Source: Arthrobacter alpinus | GTDB lineage: Bacteria > Actinomycetota > Actinomycetes > Actinomycetales > Micrococcaceae | Assembly (NCBI RefSeq): GCF_900105965.1 | Contig: NZ_FNTV01000001.1 | Coordinates: 1,488,001-1,552,000, forward strand | Length of the DNA stretch: 64,000 nt | Direction of reading: 5' to 3' | In this document: positions 18,389 through 27,266 of the stretch, piece after piece | How the letters are laid out: each line of letters opens with the position of its first letter | Position numbering within the stretch: position 1 is the stretch's first letter | The notes under the pieces: generated by a model | What the model saw: the letters and a program-made list of their open reading frames with translations, nothing else | Databases searched by the model: none | Told to the model about the DNA's origin: nothing | Position numbers and translations under genes: made by a program

Positions 18389-19279
18389 GTGAGCAGAATC
18401 AATCAAGGAGAATCAGGAAAAACCGGGCCGTTGTTGCAACCGGCACCCGGCGAGGACCGGGTTACGGTCATGCTGGCCGCGTTCGAGGGCTGGAACGACG
18501 CCGGCGAAGCCGCCAGCGACGCGCTCAAATACCTCCACAGATTGTGGGACGCCAAGAGGGTTGCCGTCATTGAGCCCGATGAATACTACGACTTTCAATT
18601 CACCCGGCCTGAGGTACGGCTGACGTCCACAGGCGGCCGCAAGATTAAATGGCCAGTCACCAAGATTGCCAGGGCCGCAATTCCCGGAACCAACATAGAT
18701 GTGGTGCTGGTCCACGGCATTGAGCCTTCATACCGCTGGCGCGCCTACACGGCCGAGATCCTCGCGAAGGCCGCAGCCTTGAATGTCAGCCACGTGGTGC
18801 TGGTAGGTTCGCTGCTGGCCGATGTTCCACACTCCCGCCCACTCCCCGTCACGGCAACGTGCGACGACGAGGAACTCGCCGCGAGCCTGGATTTGGAAGC
18901 CTCCCAGTATGAAGGCCCCATAGGGATTGTGGGCGTGTTGAACGAGGTGGCCCTGTTGGCCGGACTGCCCACCATTTCCCTGTGGGCGGCCGTGCCGCAC
19001 TACGTTGCCCAGGCCCCCTCCCCCAAGGCTGAGCTTGCGCTGCTGAACAGGATCGAAGACTATCTTCATGTTCCGCTGTCAACAGATGAAATGGCCGACG
19101 ACGCTCAGGCGTGGGAACGCGGCGTGAACGACCTCGCGGCGGGCGATCCCGAAATTGCCGCTTACGTCAAGCAATTGGAAGAAGCCAAGGACACGGCAGA
19201 GCTTCCGGAGGCCACAGGAGAATCGATCGCCACCGAGTTTGAACGGTATCTGCGCCGCCGCGGTCACGAACAGCCGTAG
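18389..19279 (+). CDS. PAC2 (proteasome assembly chaperone 2) family protein
   Basis: A 296-residue cytosolic protein of the PAC2 family. Blocks VMLAAFEGWNDAGEAAS, DVVLVHGIEPSYRWRAY and VVLVGSLLADVPHSRPLP are characteristic. Eukaryotic PAC2 helps assemble proteasome alpha rings; the role of the bacterial homologues is not established, and their presence in bacteria without proteasomes argues against a strict chaperone role. Here it lies about 3.3 kb from arc on the opposite strand. The C-terminus has a helical acidic extension. GTG start without a ribosome site; see the adjoining -10-like box. Confidence 0.85.
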   Translation: MSRINQGESGKTGPLLQPAPGEDRVTVMLAAFEGWNDAGEAASDALKYLHRLWDAKRVAVIEPDEYYDFQFTRPEVRLTSTGGRKIKWPVTKIARAAIPGTNIDVVLVHGIEPSYRWRAYTAEILAKAAALNVSHVVLVGSLLADVPHSRPLPVTATCDDEELAASLDLEASQYEGPIGIVGVLNEVALLAGLPTISLWAAVPHYVAQAPSPKAELALLNRIEDYLHVPLSTDEMADDAQAWERGVNDLAAGDPEIAAYVKQLEEAKDTAELPEATGESIATEFERYLRRRGHEQP

Positions 19280-19289
19280 CCTCCGCTTG

Positions 19290-19323
19290 CATGTGTGGAG
19301 CCGCATCAGCGGCTCCACACATG
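19290..19323. terminator. Bidirectional hairpin between PAC2 gene and mshC
   Basis: Perfect 15-bp inverted repeat (arms 19290-19304 and 19309-19323) with loop ATCA, between converging genes that end at 19279 and 19326. There is no long T-run on either side. Confidence 0.7.
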
Positions 19324-19325
19324 TT

Positions 19326-20660
19326 CTACAGCTCGATGCCCAGCAAGGCCTCGACAGCGTCGGATACCAGGTCTGAGTCCCGCGCAGATACCTGCTCCGG
19401 CACACCGTCCACCACGGCGACGGGAACGTTGATTGACGCCGCCAATGCCGCCGTCAGTGACGCGGTGGCCCATGCGTCAATTGCTGCGACGGCGCGGGGT
19501 GCATCCAGATCCTGCGAAAGTGCCGATCGTAGTTCCGACAGCAACGGCTTGGCCGAACCTTCAGGGGCAACGTGTCGGGCTTTGCGCCAGCGCTCCAGGC
19601 GGTATTCGGAATCGTCCAACAATTCTTGGGTCCAGAACCAGTCGCTGCGGTAGTGGTGGGCGAGGATGGCCAACCGGATAGCGGCAGGCTCAACACCGGC
19701 TGCACGGAGCTTGGACACGAGGACTAGATTTCCGCGGGACTTGCTCATCTTTTCGCCGTCGAGGCCAACCATGCCCGTATGGGTGTAGTGGCGCGCCATC
19801 GTGGTGTCTTCCAACGCGAATGCGTGGCCGGCGCCCATTTCGTGGTGAGGGAACACCAGATCGCTGCCGCCGCCTTGCACCGTGAACGGCTTCGGCAGGA
19901 AGCGTTGGGCAATGACGGTGCACTCGATGTGCCAGCCCGGCCGGCCTTCGCCCAAGGAGGCACCTTCCCACGACGGTTCGCCATCGCGGGCAACCCGCCA
20001 GAGGAGGGCATCGAGTGGGTGGCGCTTGCCGGCCCGAAGGGGGTCTCCGCCGCGTTCGGCGAAGATGGGGACCATTTCTTCTTGGGTGAGACCGGAAATC
20101 TGTCCCAGCCACCAGGGCGCGTCGGGGCCGCTGACCTTAGCGGCAGACGAGGCGGCCTCCACGGAGAAGTAAATATCGCCGTCGGGCTCCCCTTCGCTGC
20201 CGACAACCGGGTAGGCAAGGCCTGCTGCGATGAGCTTTTCGACTTCGGGAACAATCCAGCTGATGGATTCGACGGCACCGATGTAGTGCTCGGGAGCAAG
20301 GACGTTCAGGGCTTCCATGTCAGCATGGAAGAGTTCGGTCTGGGCGATGGCCAGCTCTTGCCAGTCCACGCCGTCGCGAATGGCGCGCTCCAGCAATGGG
20401 TCATCAATGTCTGTGACATTTTGCACATAATTGACCGTGCGATCCTGGTCGCGCCAAGCGCGATTGAGAAGATCGAAGGCCACGTAGGTGGCTGCATGGC
20501 CCATGTGGGTGGCGTCGTAAGGGGTGATGCCACAAACGTAGAGGCTGGCCGGTTCTGTCTCCGGCAACAAAACTACGCGCTGGGCGGTAGTTTCATGCAG
20601 ATGGATGGCCGGCATAACGCCTGGCAGCTGAGGGAGGGCATGGGACTTCCAAGTTTTCAC
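19326..20660 (-). CDS. mshC: Mycothiol ligase MshC
   Basis: ATP-dependent ligase that joins cysteine to glucosaminyl-inositol in mycothiol biosynthesis. It is a homologue of cysteinyl-tRNA synthetase without the anticodon-binding domain; 444 residues is slightly long for the family. Visible: zinc ligand Cys43 in [15 protein letters not shown] (with the HIGH-like HMGH), [25 protein letters not shown], and the KMSKS loop in [11 protein letters not shown]. The GTG start at 20660 gives [14 protein letters not shown] and has only a weak ribosome site. It follows uppP by 71 nt. Supports the actinobacterial assignment since mycothiol is specific to that phylum. Confidence 0.95.
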   Translation of the reverse strand: MKTWKSHALPQLPGVMPAIHLHETTAQRVVLLPETEPASLYVCGITPYDATHMGHAATYVAFDLLNRAWRDQDRTVNYVQNVTDIDDPLLERAIRDGVDWQELAIAQTELFHADMEALNVLAPEHYIGAVESISWIVPEVEKLIAAGLAYPVVGSEGEPDGDIYFSVEAASSAAKVSGPDAPWWLGQISGLTQEEMVPIFAERGGDPLRAGKRHPLDALLWRVARDGEPSWEGASLGEGRPGWHIECTVIAQRFLPKPFTVQGGGSDLVFPHHEMGAGHAFALEDTTMARHYTHTGMVGLDGEKMSKSRGNLVLVSKLRAAGVEPAAIRLAILAHHYRSDWFWTQELLDDSEYRLERWRKARHVAPEGSAKPLLSELRSALSQDLDAPRAVAAIDAWATASLTAALAASINVPVAVVDGVPEQVSARDSDLVSDAVEALLGIEL

Positions 20661-20731
20661 AGAGCTAAGCCTAACGGGCGAGGGACCCGGAATGCGCGAA
20701 ACGTGTTCCAGACCCCTCGACGCCCAGGACT

Positions 20732-21568
20732 TTACGGCGTGATCACATTGGTGCCGAGGAGAATATAGAGAAGGAGACCCAAGCCGATCCGGTACCAGAC
20801 GAATGGCAGGAAACTCTTGGTGGAGATGAACTTCAGGAACCAGCCGATGATGAGGTAACCCACCACGAAGGCCACGACGGTAGCCAGGGCGGTCTCGCCG
20901 ACTCCGAACTGCCCACCCGCGGATTCATGCCCGGACAGAATCTTGTAGAGCTCGAAAAAGCCACTGGCGAACACGGCTGGAATGGCTAGCAGAAAGGAGT
21001 AGCGGGCAGCCGATTCACGCGTGTATCCCATGAGGAGCCCTGCCGTAATGGTGCCTCCGGACCGCGACACACCGGGGATCAACGCAAGTGCTTGGGCGAA
21101 TCCGAAGATGATGCCGTGTTTGAGGCTGAGATCTTTCAGTTCCCGCTTCTGGCTGGCCACGGTGTCGGCAACGGCCAAGATGAGGCCAAAGACGATCAAT
21201 GTTGTGGCCACGATCCACAGATTGCGCAGGGTGGATTCAATGTGACTTTGGAAGACTACGCCCAGGATGGCAATGGGCACGCTGCCCAGGATCACCAGCC
21301 AGCCCATGCGTGCGTCGGGGTCGCTGCGCGGAATTCGTCCCCGTAGGGAGCCCCACCAGGCCTTGATGATGCGGACAATATCGCGCCAGAAAAAGACCAG
21401 CACGGCCGTCTCGGTGCCTAGCTGGCTGACAGCTGTAAAGGCTGCTCCAGGATCGGCGCCGGAAGGCAGGAATTTGCCGACAACAAAGAGATGGGCACTA
21501 GACGAAATCGGGAGGAATTCTGTCAAGCCCTGGACTAGGCCTAGGAAGGCTGCTTCAAACCAGTTCAC
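20732..21568 (-). CDS. uppP: Undecaprenyl-diphosphatase UppP/BacA
   Basis: Membrane phosphatase that converts undecaprenyl pyrophosphate to the monophosphate, recycling the lipid carrier for cell-wall synthesis; overexpression gives bacitracin resistance. The 278-residue protein has about eight hydrophobic helices. The catalytic blocks are [17 protein letters not shown] (E17 and Ser-rich turn) and [20 protein letters not shown] start at 21568 ([10 protein letters not shown]). It precedes mshC, with which it is probably cotranscribed, and is divergent from the aldo/keto reductase gene. Confidence 0.95.
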   Translation of the reverse strand: MNWFEAAFLGLVQGLTEFLPISSSAHLFVVGKFLPSGADPGAAFTAVSQLGTETAVLVFFWRDIVRIIKAWWGSLRGRIPRSDPDARMGWLVILGSVPIAILGVVFQSHIESTLRNLWIVATTLIVFGLILAVADTVASQKRELKDLSLKHGIIFGFAQALALIPGVSRSGGTITAGLLMGYTRESAARYSFLLAIPAVFASGFFELYKILSGHESAGGQFGVGETALATVVAFVVGYLIIGWFLKFISTKSFLPFVWYRIGLGLLLYILLGTNVITP

Positions 21569-21659
21569 GCGTTTTAGCCTAAAGCATGTCTGAGCCCGAA
21601 CTTTCCAGAGGTGCCCGCGACGCGCATTGAGAGGCGGAAGTCACCGTAAGCTTGCAGCT

Positions 21660-22601
21660 ATGGAACAACGATTCATGGGCACTAGCGGGCTGCGCGTGTC
21701 TGCCCTGACTCTGGGCACAATGACCTGGGGCAGTGAGACGGACGCCGAAACGGCGAGGGCGCAACTAAGAGATTTCGTAGACGCCGGCGGAACCACCTTG
21801 GACACCGCGGTGAGCTATGTGGAGGGACGCAGTGAAGCCATCTTGGGCGAACTGTTAGGAGATGTGGTGCCGCGCAGCGATGTGGTGCTGGTCTCCAAGG
21901 CCGGAATTAGCCACCGGCACGGCAAGCGCATGGTGGACACCTCGCGCCGCTCCATGCTGGCGGGGTTGGACGCATCACTGGCGAGGCTCGGGACCGATCA
22001 CTTGGATCTGTGGCTGGCTAACATCTGGGATGAGAACGTTCCCCTGGAAGAGACGCTGGGTGCACTGGAATTTGCCGTTAGCAGCGGACGGGTTCGGTAC
22101 GCGGGCGTGTCCAATTACAACGGCTGGCAATTGGCCCGGGCCGCGTCTCTTTGCGACGCCCCTATTGTGGCAAACCAGGTCGAGTATTCATTGTTGGCCC
22201 GGCGCGTGGAGCAGGAAGTAGTTGCCGCGGCCGAACACGTGGGTGCTGGCCTGTTGTGTTGGGCTCCGTTGGGCCGCGGCGCGTTGACCGGCAAATACCG
22301 CGGTCAGATTCCTGGTGATTCCAGGGGCGCAAGTTCCACGATGGGCGGTTACGTGGAGAAGTACCTCCAGGGTCGTCCTGCCCGCATCACAGAAGCACTT
22401 ATTACGGCCGCCAAGGGTTTGGGACGTTCTCCTTTGGATGTTGCCCTGAGTTGGCTCCTTGAACACCACGGAGTTTCCGGAGCCGTTGTGGGTCCGCGAA
22501 CCCAAGGGCAATTACAGGAAATCTTGACGTCCTCACTGGCACCCTTGCCGGAGCAAATTGTGACGGTGTTGGACGAAGTCTCTCACCTGAAAACCAACTA
22601 G
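21660..22601 (+). CDS. Aldo/keto reductase
   Basis: A 313-residue NADPH-dependent oxidoreductase with a TIM-barrel fold. LGTMTWG near the N-terminus, DAGGTTLDTAVSYVEGRSE (catalytic Asp and Tyr), VSKAG (Lys) and DHLDLWLANIWD (in place of the usual His motif) are visible. SNYNGWQLARA and QVEYSLLARR are further family blocks. The ATG at 21660 is the conserved start; the substrate cannot be told. Divergent from uppP with a 91-nt gap. Confidence 0.9.
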   Translation: MEQRFMGTSGLRVSALTLGTMTWGSETDAETARAQLRDFVDAGGTTLDTAVSYVEGRSEAILGELLGDVVPRSDVVLVSKAGISHRHGKRMVDTSRRSMLAGLDASLARLGTDHLDLWLANIWDENVPLEETLGALEFAVSSGRVRYAGVSNYNGWQLARAASLCDAPIVANQVEYSLLARRVEQEVVAAAEHVGAGLLCWAPLGRGALTGKYRGQIPGDSRGASSTMGGYVEKYLQGRPARITEALITAAKGLGRSPLDVALSWLLEHHGVSGAVVGPRTQGQLQEILTSSLAPLPEQIVTVLDEVSHLKTN

Positions 22602-22643
22602 GCACCTTGCGCGGCGGCCGCCAAGAGGCGGCTAGAACAGCAA

Positions 22644-22682
22644 AAGGTACGTCAGGCTCTCTTCAGGGGCCTGACGTACCTT
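22644..22682. terminator. Bidirectional hairpin
   Basis: Perfect 14-bp inverted repeat (arm AAGGTACGTCAGGC, 22644-22657, and its complement at 22669-22682) between the converging aldo/keto reductase gene and the small acidic-protein gene. Confidence 0.7.
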
Positions 22683-22702
22683 CATTCGAAAGATACTAGT
22701 TA

Positions 22703-22981
22703 TTACTGCTCGTTGGCAGCTTCAGATTCCTCATCCGATTCGATTTCGTCTTCGTCATCTTCGTCAATATCCTCGCCGTCCTCGCCGTAGATAACCAACG
22801 GGGTCACCTCGTCAAAGGCGTCAAACAAGGCTTCCTCGTAGGCCTCAAAAGCATCGATAATGCCCAGAAAAGTGGCTTCTACGATCGGGTCTTCTTCACC
22901 CCGGCGCGCGGAGGCGGCCACGAGGTGTTCTTCTAAGGCTGTGGTCAATGCACTCAGTGCTGCGCGGGGATCAATGCTCAT
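22703..22981 (-). CDS. Small acidic conserved actinobacterial protein
   Basis: A 92-residue protein with a predicted helical N-terminal two-thirds (SALTTALEEHLVAASARRG and FLGIIDAFEAYEEALFDAFDEVTP) and a very acidic C-terminal tail made almost only of Asp, Glu and Ser. Relatives in Arthrobacter are sometimes labelled primosomal protein, for which I see no motif support. No catalytic residues stand out. ATG at 22981. Divergent from the DUF5703 gene 131 nt away. Function unknown. Confidence 0.7.
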   Translation of the reverse strand: MSIDPRAALSALTTALEEHLVAASARRGEEDPIVEATFLGIIDAFEAYEEALFDAFDEVTPLVIYGEDGEDIDEDDEDEIESDEESEAANEQ

Positions 22982-23111
22982 GCGATTGACGGTACCAGTG
23001 TGCGTGCGAACTTGAAAGTCCTTTTGCGGTGCAGGTCCTCAGCAGGGCCGGCACGCGGTAGCTTTGGTAGTGAGCGCAGGGTTTGAAGGCCATTTGCAGA
23101 AGGGACAGTCA

Positions 23112-23351
23112 ATGCGAGAAACGTTGAAACCGGCAGCGTCCGGCCGTGGGGCACCCATCCGGCAATTCGAGTATCTGGTCATCACTGTCAGTCCCGGTGA
23201 GTCCGTGCCAGGAGCCTACCAACGCCTTCGAGAACACGCAGAATACGGAAAATGGGAACTCGAACGCAGCACCTTGTACATGGGCGGCGAACGTAAATAC
23301 CTCATGCGGCGCAAAGTCCTGCGTGTGGAGCGGACCCTGGACATCTACTAG
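23112..23351 (+). CDS. DUF5703 family small protein
   Basis: A 79-residue protein with a conserved core: QFEYLVITVSPGESVPGAYQRLREHAEYGKWELERS followed by LYMGGERKYLMRRKVLRVERTL, matching actinobacterial DUF5703 proteins (shown here as two partial blocks). It appears to be a small alpha/beta fold with basic C-terminus. The ATG at 23112 is chosen because AAGGGA is 6 nt upstream. No function is known. It converges on the acyl-CoA dehydrogenase gene, with 30 nt between their ends. Confidence 0.75.
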   Translation: MRETLKPAASGRGAPIRQFEYLVITVSPGESVPGAYQRLREHAEYGKWELERSTLYMGGERKYLMRRKVLRVERTLDIY

Positions 23352-23381
23352 AGCGGCCTCCGCAGATCGGTCTTACTTCAT

Positions 23382-24539
23382 CTACGGTTCCAGCGGCCCC
23401 AGCCACGCCGAAGCGATAGTTGAGTGGGCCGATTCGTCATCGGACGGGTGGAACATTCCTGCCAGGACGTCACGGTACAACCGGCCCAGCTCATTGCCGG
23501 CAAAGTAACTCCCGCCGCCGCTGACGCGAATCATGAGGTCCACCACGGTGCGGGCCGTCTCGGTGGCACGGACCTTCAGTCCCACCAACTTGGGGAACCA
23601 TTGCCCACCGTGATCCACCAACTCATCAATATCCCGCACCACCGATTCCAGCTGCGGGTAAAGCCCGTCCATGGCCATCGCAGCGTCGGCAATCCGCCAT
23701 CTGATGTCCGGATCCTGCGCGTAGCTCTTGCCAGTCTTCTTGGACGTGCGTTTGTGAACGGTGGCCACACCAATCTGCAGCGCCCTTTCTCCCAGACCCG
23801 TGTACACGGCGGCCAGAAGCGACTCGAAGCAGGCAAAGATCGCAAAAATCAAGGGATCGGCATTAGGTCCCACGGGCAACTTTCGAAACACTCGATCAGC
23901 CGGCGCAATGGCGCCGTCTAAAACAGTGGTGTTCGATTGGCTTGCCCGCATCCCCAGGGTGTTCCAGTCGTCCTTGATGGAGTATCCGGGTGTTTCGCGC
24001 GTGATGAAGGCATGGACCAGCAGCGGGTCCTGCCCCGACGAGTCCTTGCCAAAGACGCCCAGCCGGGTCCAGGCCGGGGACAACGAAGTGAAAATCTTGG
24101 TTCCCGTAAAGGAATAGCTGCCACCGCCCAAGGGTTCGGCCACGGTGTTGGAATCAAACAGCACGGAGTCGTTTCCCGCTTCCGAGTTGCCGAAGGCAAA
24201 AACCTCACCCGCCACGGCCTCCGTCAAGACAAACCGCAGCGAGTCATCCCCGCGCTGCCCCAAGAGATGCGCGACACCGGTCCACACCAAATGCATGTTG
24301 ATCGCCAAGGCTGTGGCCGGGGCCGCCGTCGCCAGCCTTCGCTGCGCGGCGGCCACCTGGGCCAGGCCAAAGCCGAGTCCGCCGTCGTCCGTGGAAGCAA
24401 ACATGCGCAGGTACCCCTGGGACTTAAGCTCCTCGAGATCCTCAAAGAAGAACTCATTGCGCTCGTCATAGCCCTTGGCACGGGCCCGGAAACGCTCAAG
24501 CAACTCATCCGGGAGGAGCTCGCTCAATTCAACACTCAT
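23382..24539 (-). CDS. Acyl-CoA dehydrogenase family flavoprotein
   Basis: A 385-residue member of the acyl-CoA dehydrogenase superfamily. The N-terminal helical domain (ELKSQGYLRMFASTDDGGLGFGLAQV), the beta-domain with FAFGNSEAGNDS and YSFTGTKIFTSLSP (FAD/substrate contacts), and a C-terminal helical domain with VRVSGGGSYFAGNELGRLYRD are present. The ending DDESAHSTIASAWLG and lack of a clear catalytic Glu resemble the branch that includes flavin monooxygenases such as DszC rather than true dehydrogenases. The reaction is therefore uncertain. Starts 11 nt after the M20 peptidase gene, so likely cotranscribed. Confidence 0.85.
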   Translation of the reverse strand: MSVELSELLPDELLERFRARAKGYDERNEFFFEDLEELKSQGYLRMFASTDDGGLGFGLAQVAAAQRRLATAAPATALAINMHLVWTGVAHLLGQRGDDSLRFVLTEAVAGEVFAFGNSEAGNDSVLFDSNTVAEPLGGGSYSFTGTKIFTSLSPAWTRLGVFGKDSSGQDPLLVHAFITRETPGYSIKDDWNTLGMRASQSNTTVLDGAIAPADRVFRKLPVGPNADPLIFAIFACFESLLAAVYTGLGERALQIGVATVHKRTSKKTGKSYAQDPDIRWRIADAAMAMDGLYPQLESVVRDIDELVDHGGQWFPKLVGLKVRATETARTVVDLMIRVSGGGSYFAGNELGRLYRDVLAGMFHPSDDESAHSTIASAWLGPLEP

Positions 24540-24550
24540 GACCCGAACCC

Positions 24551-25855
24551 TTAGTAGTTGCTCAACAAGCGGTCCAGGACGCGGACACCAAATTTCAGTG
24601 AGTCAACAGGTACACGCTCATCAACACCGTGGAACATTCCGGTGAAGTCCAGATCGGAGGGCAGCTGCAGCGGGGCGAATCCGTATCCTGTGATACCCAA
24701 ACGGCTCAATGACTTATTGTCCGTGCCACCGGACAAGGTGTAGGGCAGGACTGTGGATCCCGGGTCCTCCGCATGAAGTGAATCGATCATCGCGTCCACG
24801 AGGTTGCCGGTGAAGGGTGTTTCAAGCGAAACATCGTTATGGATCGTGGAGATGTCGATTCCGTCGCCCGCAAGCTCGCGGACAAGCTCCAGAACCTGCT
24901 CGTGTTGGCCCGGGAGCGTCCGAATATCAATCATGGCCTCAGCCGTGCCCGGGATGACATTGGCTTTGTAGCCGCTCTTGAGATACGTGGGATTGGCTGT
25001 GTTCTGCAAGGTGGCGCCAACAAAACGGGACACGGTGCCGAGCTGGCTCAGCAGGGTGTCGGGGTTTGATTCGTCGAACTCAATTCCGGTCAGTTCGGAA
25101 ACACCTTCAAGGAAGGCCCGAGTGGTGTCCGTGTACTCAATGGGCCACTCGTGATCGCCGATTCGAGTTACGGCGCGGGCCAGGCGGGTCACGGCGTTGT
25201 CCGTGTTGATGTGTGAACCGTGCCCTGCGCGTCCGTGAGCCGTCAGGCGAAGCCACGCCAACCCCTTTTCTGCGGTTTGCAGAAGGTAGGCGCGCTTGCC
25301 GTTGATGTCGGTGGAGAAGCCGCCCACCTCGGAGATGGCCTCGGTGGCGCCCTCAAAGAGATCGGGCCGGTTGTCGACGCTCCAGCGCGCACCGTAAGTG
25401 CCGCCGGCTTCCTCATCGGCGAAGAACCCGAAAATAATGTCCCGCTTGGGCCGCCGGCCTTCCCGTCCCATGGAGCGCATGACGGAGAGGATCATGGCGT
25501 CCATGTCCTTCATGTCCACGGCCCCGCGGCCCCAGATCAAGCCGTCACGTTCCTCCCCACCGAAGGGGTCAACACTCCAGTCACTGGCTTGGGCTGGAAC
25601 CACGTCAAGATGGCCGTGCACAACGAGAGCCGGCAAGGAGGAGTCGGTGCCTTCAACCCGGGTGACAACATTGGCCCGGCCCGGGGCGGACTCATACAAC
25701 TCCGGTGAGAATCCAACTTCAGAAATCAGTGCAGCGGTGTGCTCGGCGATCGCCCGCTCCCCCGGCCCCTCATTGTCTGCATAGTTGCTGGTGTCGAATC
25801 GGATGAGATCTGCACAGATACCGGCAACTTCGTCCTGTGGCCTGACGTTATTCAC
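24551..25855 (-). CDS. M20 family metallopeptidase
   Basis: A 434-residue di-zinc amidohydrolase/peptidase of the M20 family. Metal ligands and catalytic residues appear in VVHGHLDVVPAQASDWSVD, GRGAVDMKDMDA and FFADEEAGGTYGA; the dimerisation lid is in the middle, and a late His is in YTLSGGTDNKSLSRLGITG. No signal peptide, so it probably hydrolyses a dipeptide or acyl amino acid in the cytosol. GTG start at 25855 with AAAGGAG 6 nt upstream. It leads a two-gene unit with the acyl-CoA dehydrogenase homologue. Confidence 0.92.
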   Translation of the reverse strand: MNNVRPQDEVAGICADLIRFDTSNYADNEGPGERAIAEHTAALISEVGFSPELYESAPGRANVVTRVEGTDSSLPALVVHGHLDVVPAQASDWSVDPFGGEERDGLIWGRGAVDMKDMDAMILSVMRSMGREGRRPKRDIIFGFFADEEAGGTYGARWSVDNRPDLFEGATEAISEVGGFSTDINGKRAYLLQTAEKGLAWLRLTAHGRAGHGSHINTDNAVTRLARAVTRIGDHEWPIEYTDTTRAFLEGVSELTGIEFDESNPDTLLSQLGTVSRFVGATLQNTANPTYLKSGYKANVIPGTAEAMIDIRTLPGQHEQVLELVRELAGDGIDISTIHNDVSLETPFTGNLVDAMIDSLHAEDPGSTVLPYTLSGGTDNKSLSRLGITGYGFAPLQLPSDLDFTGMFHGVDERVPVDSLKFGVRVLDRLLSNY

Positions 25856-25952
25856 GGGAAACTCCTTTGTGGGATGACGTACAACCCACCCTACCTTTCG
25901 GGGTCTTTGACCGCCTTTGGGAGGTAAAGAATGTACCCCTTTGCCTCAATTT

Positions 25953-25979
25953 TTGTTTCTGGGAAAACTCGTGTATTGT
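25953..25979 (+). promoter_or_regulatory. Possible promoter of the tRNA-Leu gene
   Basis: TTGTTT (25953-25958) and TATTGT (25974-25979), 15 nt apart, lie about 65 nt upstream of the tRNA in an AT-rich stretch. The spacer is shorter than ideal. Confidence 0.25.
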
Positions 25980-26043
25980 TTTCATCGCTGCTGCGGCGGA
26001 CAACGGTTCAACCGAAAGGAAGAATTGGTCCGCTGTGATCACT

Positions 26044-26126
26044 GCGCGAGTGGCGGAATGGCAGACGCGCCAGCTTGAGGTGCTGGTCCTGGAAACGGGG
26101 TGAGGGTTCAAGTCCCTTCTCGCGCA
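26044..26126 (+). tRNA. tRNA-Leu (anticodon GAG)
   Basis: Class II tRNA, 83 nt. Acceptor arms GCGCGAG (26044-26050) and CTCGCGC (26119-26125) pair fully, with discriminator A at 26126. The anticodon stem CCAGC/GCTGG encloses the loop TTGAGGT, so the anticodon is GAG, reading CTC and CTT codons. A long variable arm and the T-arm GAGGG-TTCAAGT-CCCTT follow. The CCA end is not encoded. A strong terminator follows 6 nt downstream. Confidence 0.96.
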
Positions 26127-26132
26127 CTGACA

Positions 26133-26174
26133 GACTCCCTGAGAACTTCGGTTCTCAGGGAGTCTTTTGTTTTT
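26133..26174 (+). terminator. Rho-independent terminator of tRNA-Leu
   Basis: Perfect 14-bp stem (GACTCCCTGAGAAC, 26133-26146, and its complement at 26151-26164) with a TTCG tetraloop and the tail TTTTGTTTTT. Confidence 0.92.
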
Positions 26175-26372
26175 CCAAATATTTCTCTCCAATGAAATTC
26201 ATTAAAATGTGATTGAAATCACCAAAGCCGAGATTCAAGGTTAGCTGCCAGAATGTCGGAGCCCCGCGCTACTCTACAAACCACAGCATGAAAGTATCAT
26301 CACGTGGCGCTGGCCCGTTTTCTTCAGTTCACATCCCAGCATTCCAGTTTCACGGGTAAGGAGCACAGCGTC

Positions 26373-27161
26373 ATGGATCCGAGCAGCGCGTCCACAACAG
26401 CACCCACTGCCCACAAAGCGAAGAAGACGCTCAGACTCATCACTGCACTGCTGGCGAAAGCAGAAAATACTCCTTTCCCCGCCGAAGCTCAAGCGTTCCA
26501 GGAACACGCCGAACGGCTCATGGTCCGCTACGGGATTGAACAGGCAATGATTGACGCCGAGGCTGGCAAGGCGGGCAAGCCGCAGGAACCCATGATCGAG
26601 GAACGGTTCGAACTCACGGGTGCCTACCGCGTAGGGCAGGCTCGTGGATTCACGGCCATTGCCTTGGCGTTCAGCACGGTCAGGGTTCTCCACGCAACCG
26701 GCAGCAGCAAAAAGATCCTGTACCTGATCGGGGCGGACTCTGATGTAGGGCAGATTGTGCGGCTCTTCAACTCCTTGCAGGTCCAACTCGCCGCTGCCAT
26801 GCAGACATGGTGGCTGAACTACCCGTACAAGCCCTACCTTTCGACGCACGAAAAGACTCTGGAACGCCGGCAATTTCAGCTCGGCTTTCTCACCACCGTG
26901 GCCGATCGCATCGAGGCACTCTACAATCTCGAATCCGTCCAGGGCGCGTCAGGAAATGAGCTGGTCCTCACGGGGCGCCGGGAGCGGGCCGACGATCATG
27001 TTAGGCTCCTCCACCCGGCACTTCGCAATGCCCGCCCCCAAACAATCTCACAAGGATCAAGCACAGCGCACGCGGCTGGAAGCTACGCGGGCACCCAGGC
27101 CACCGTCAATAGTGAGGTTCAGGTAGCGGCCCGTCCCGCCCTGCCGGGCTGGCAACAGTGA
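26373..27161 (+). CDS. DUF2786 domain protein
   Basis: A 262-residue protein. The N-terminal segment after a short Ala/Thr/Ser leader, LRLITALLAKAENTPFPAEA and QAFQEHAERLMVRYGIEQAMID, is the DUF2786 domain, found in phage and bacterial proteins of unknown role and often linked to a zinc-protease-like second part. The middle holds a conserved FTAIALAFSTVRVLH and a hydrophobic-aromatic block (MQTWWLNYPYK). No HExxH motif. ATG at 26373 with AAGGAG 9 nt upstream. Function unknown. It stands alone between the tRNA terminator and a bidirectional hairpin. Confidence 0.8.
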   Translation: MDPSSASTTAPTAHKAKKTLRLITALLAKAENTPFPAEAQAFQEHAERLMVRYGIEQAMIDAEAGKAGKPQEPMIEERFELTGAYRVGQARGFTAIALAFSTVRVLHATGSSKKILYLIGADSDVGQIVRLFNSLQVQLAAAMQTWWLNYPYKPYLSTHEKTLERRQFQLGFLTTVADRIEALYNLESVQGASGNELVLTGRRERADDHVRLLHPALRNARPQTISQGSSTAHAAGSYAGTQATVNSEVQVAARPALPGWQQ

Positions 27162-27216
27162 TCTGCGGGGTGGCCTGCACCTAAGAAGAATCCACGACCG
27201 ACTAAGTCCAACGGCA

Positions 27217-27250
27217 AAAAGGGACGCTCCCGTAAGGAATCGTCCCTTTT
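27217..27250. terminator. Bidirectional terminator
   Basis: Stem AAAAGGGACG (27217-27226) / CGTCCCTTTT (27241-27250), with short inner pairing in the loop. It has A-rich and T-rich flanks, so it can work for both converging genes. Confidence 0.8.
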
Positions 27251-27266
27251 CCCTGCCTGTTGGCAC

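Noticed and set aside
19779..20768. Plus-strand frame of about 329 residues opposite mshC
   Set aside because: Antisense to a gene with clear MshC motifs and no ribosome site; typical shadow frame in GC-rich DNA.
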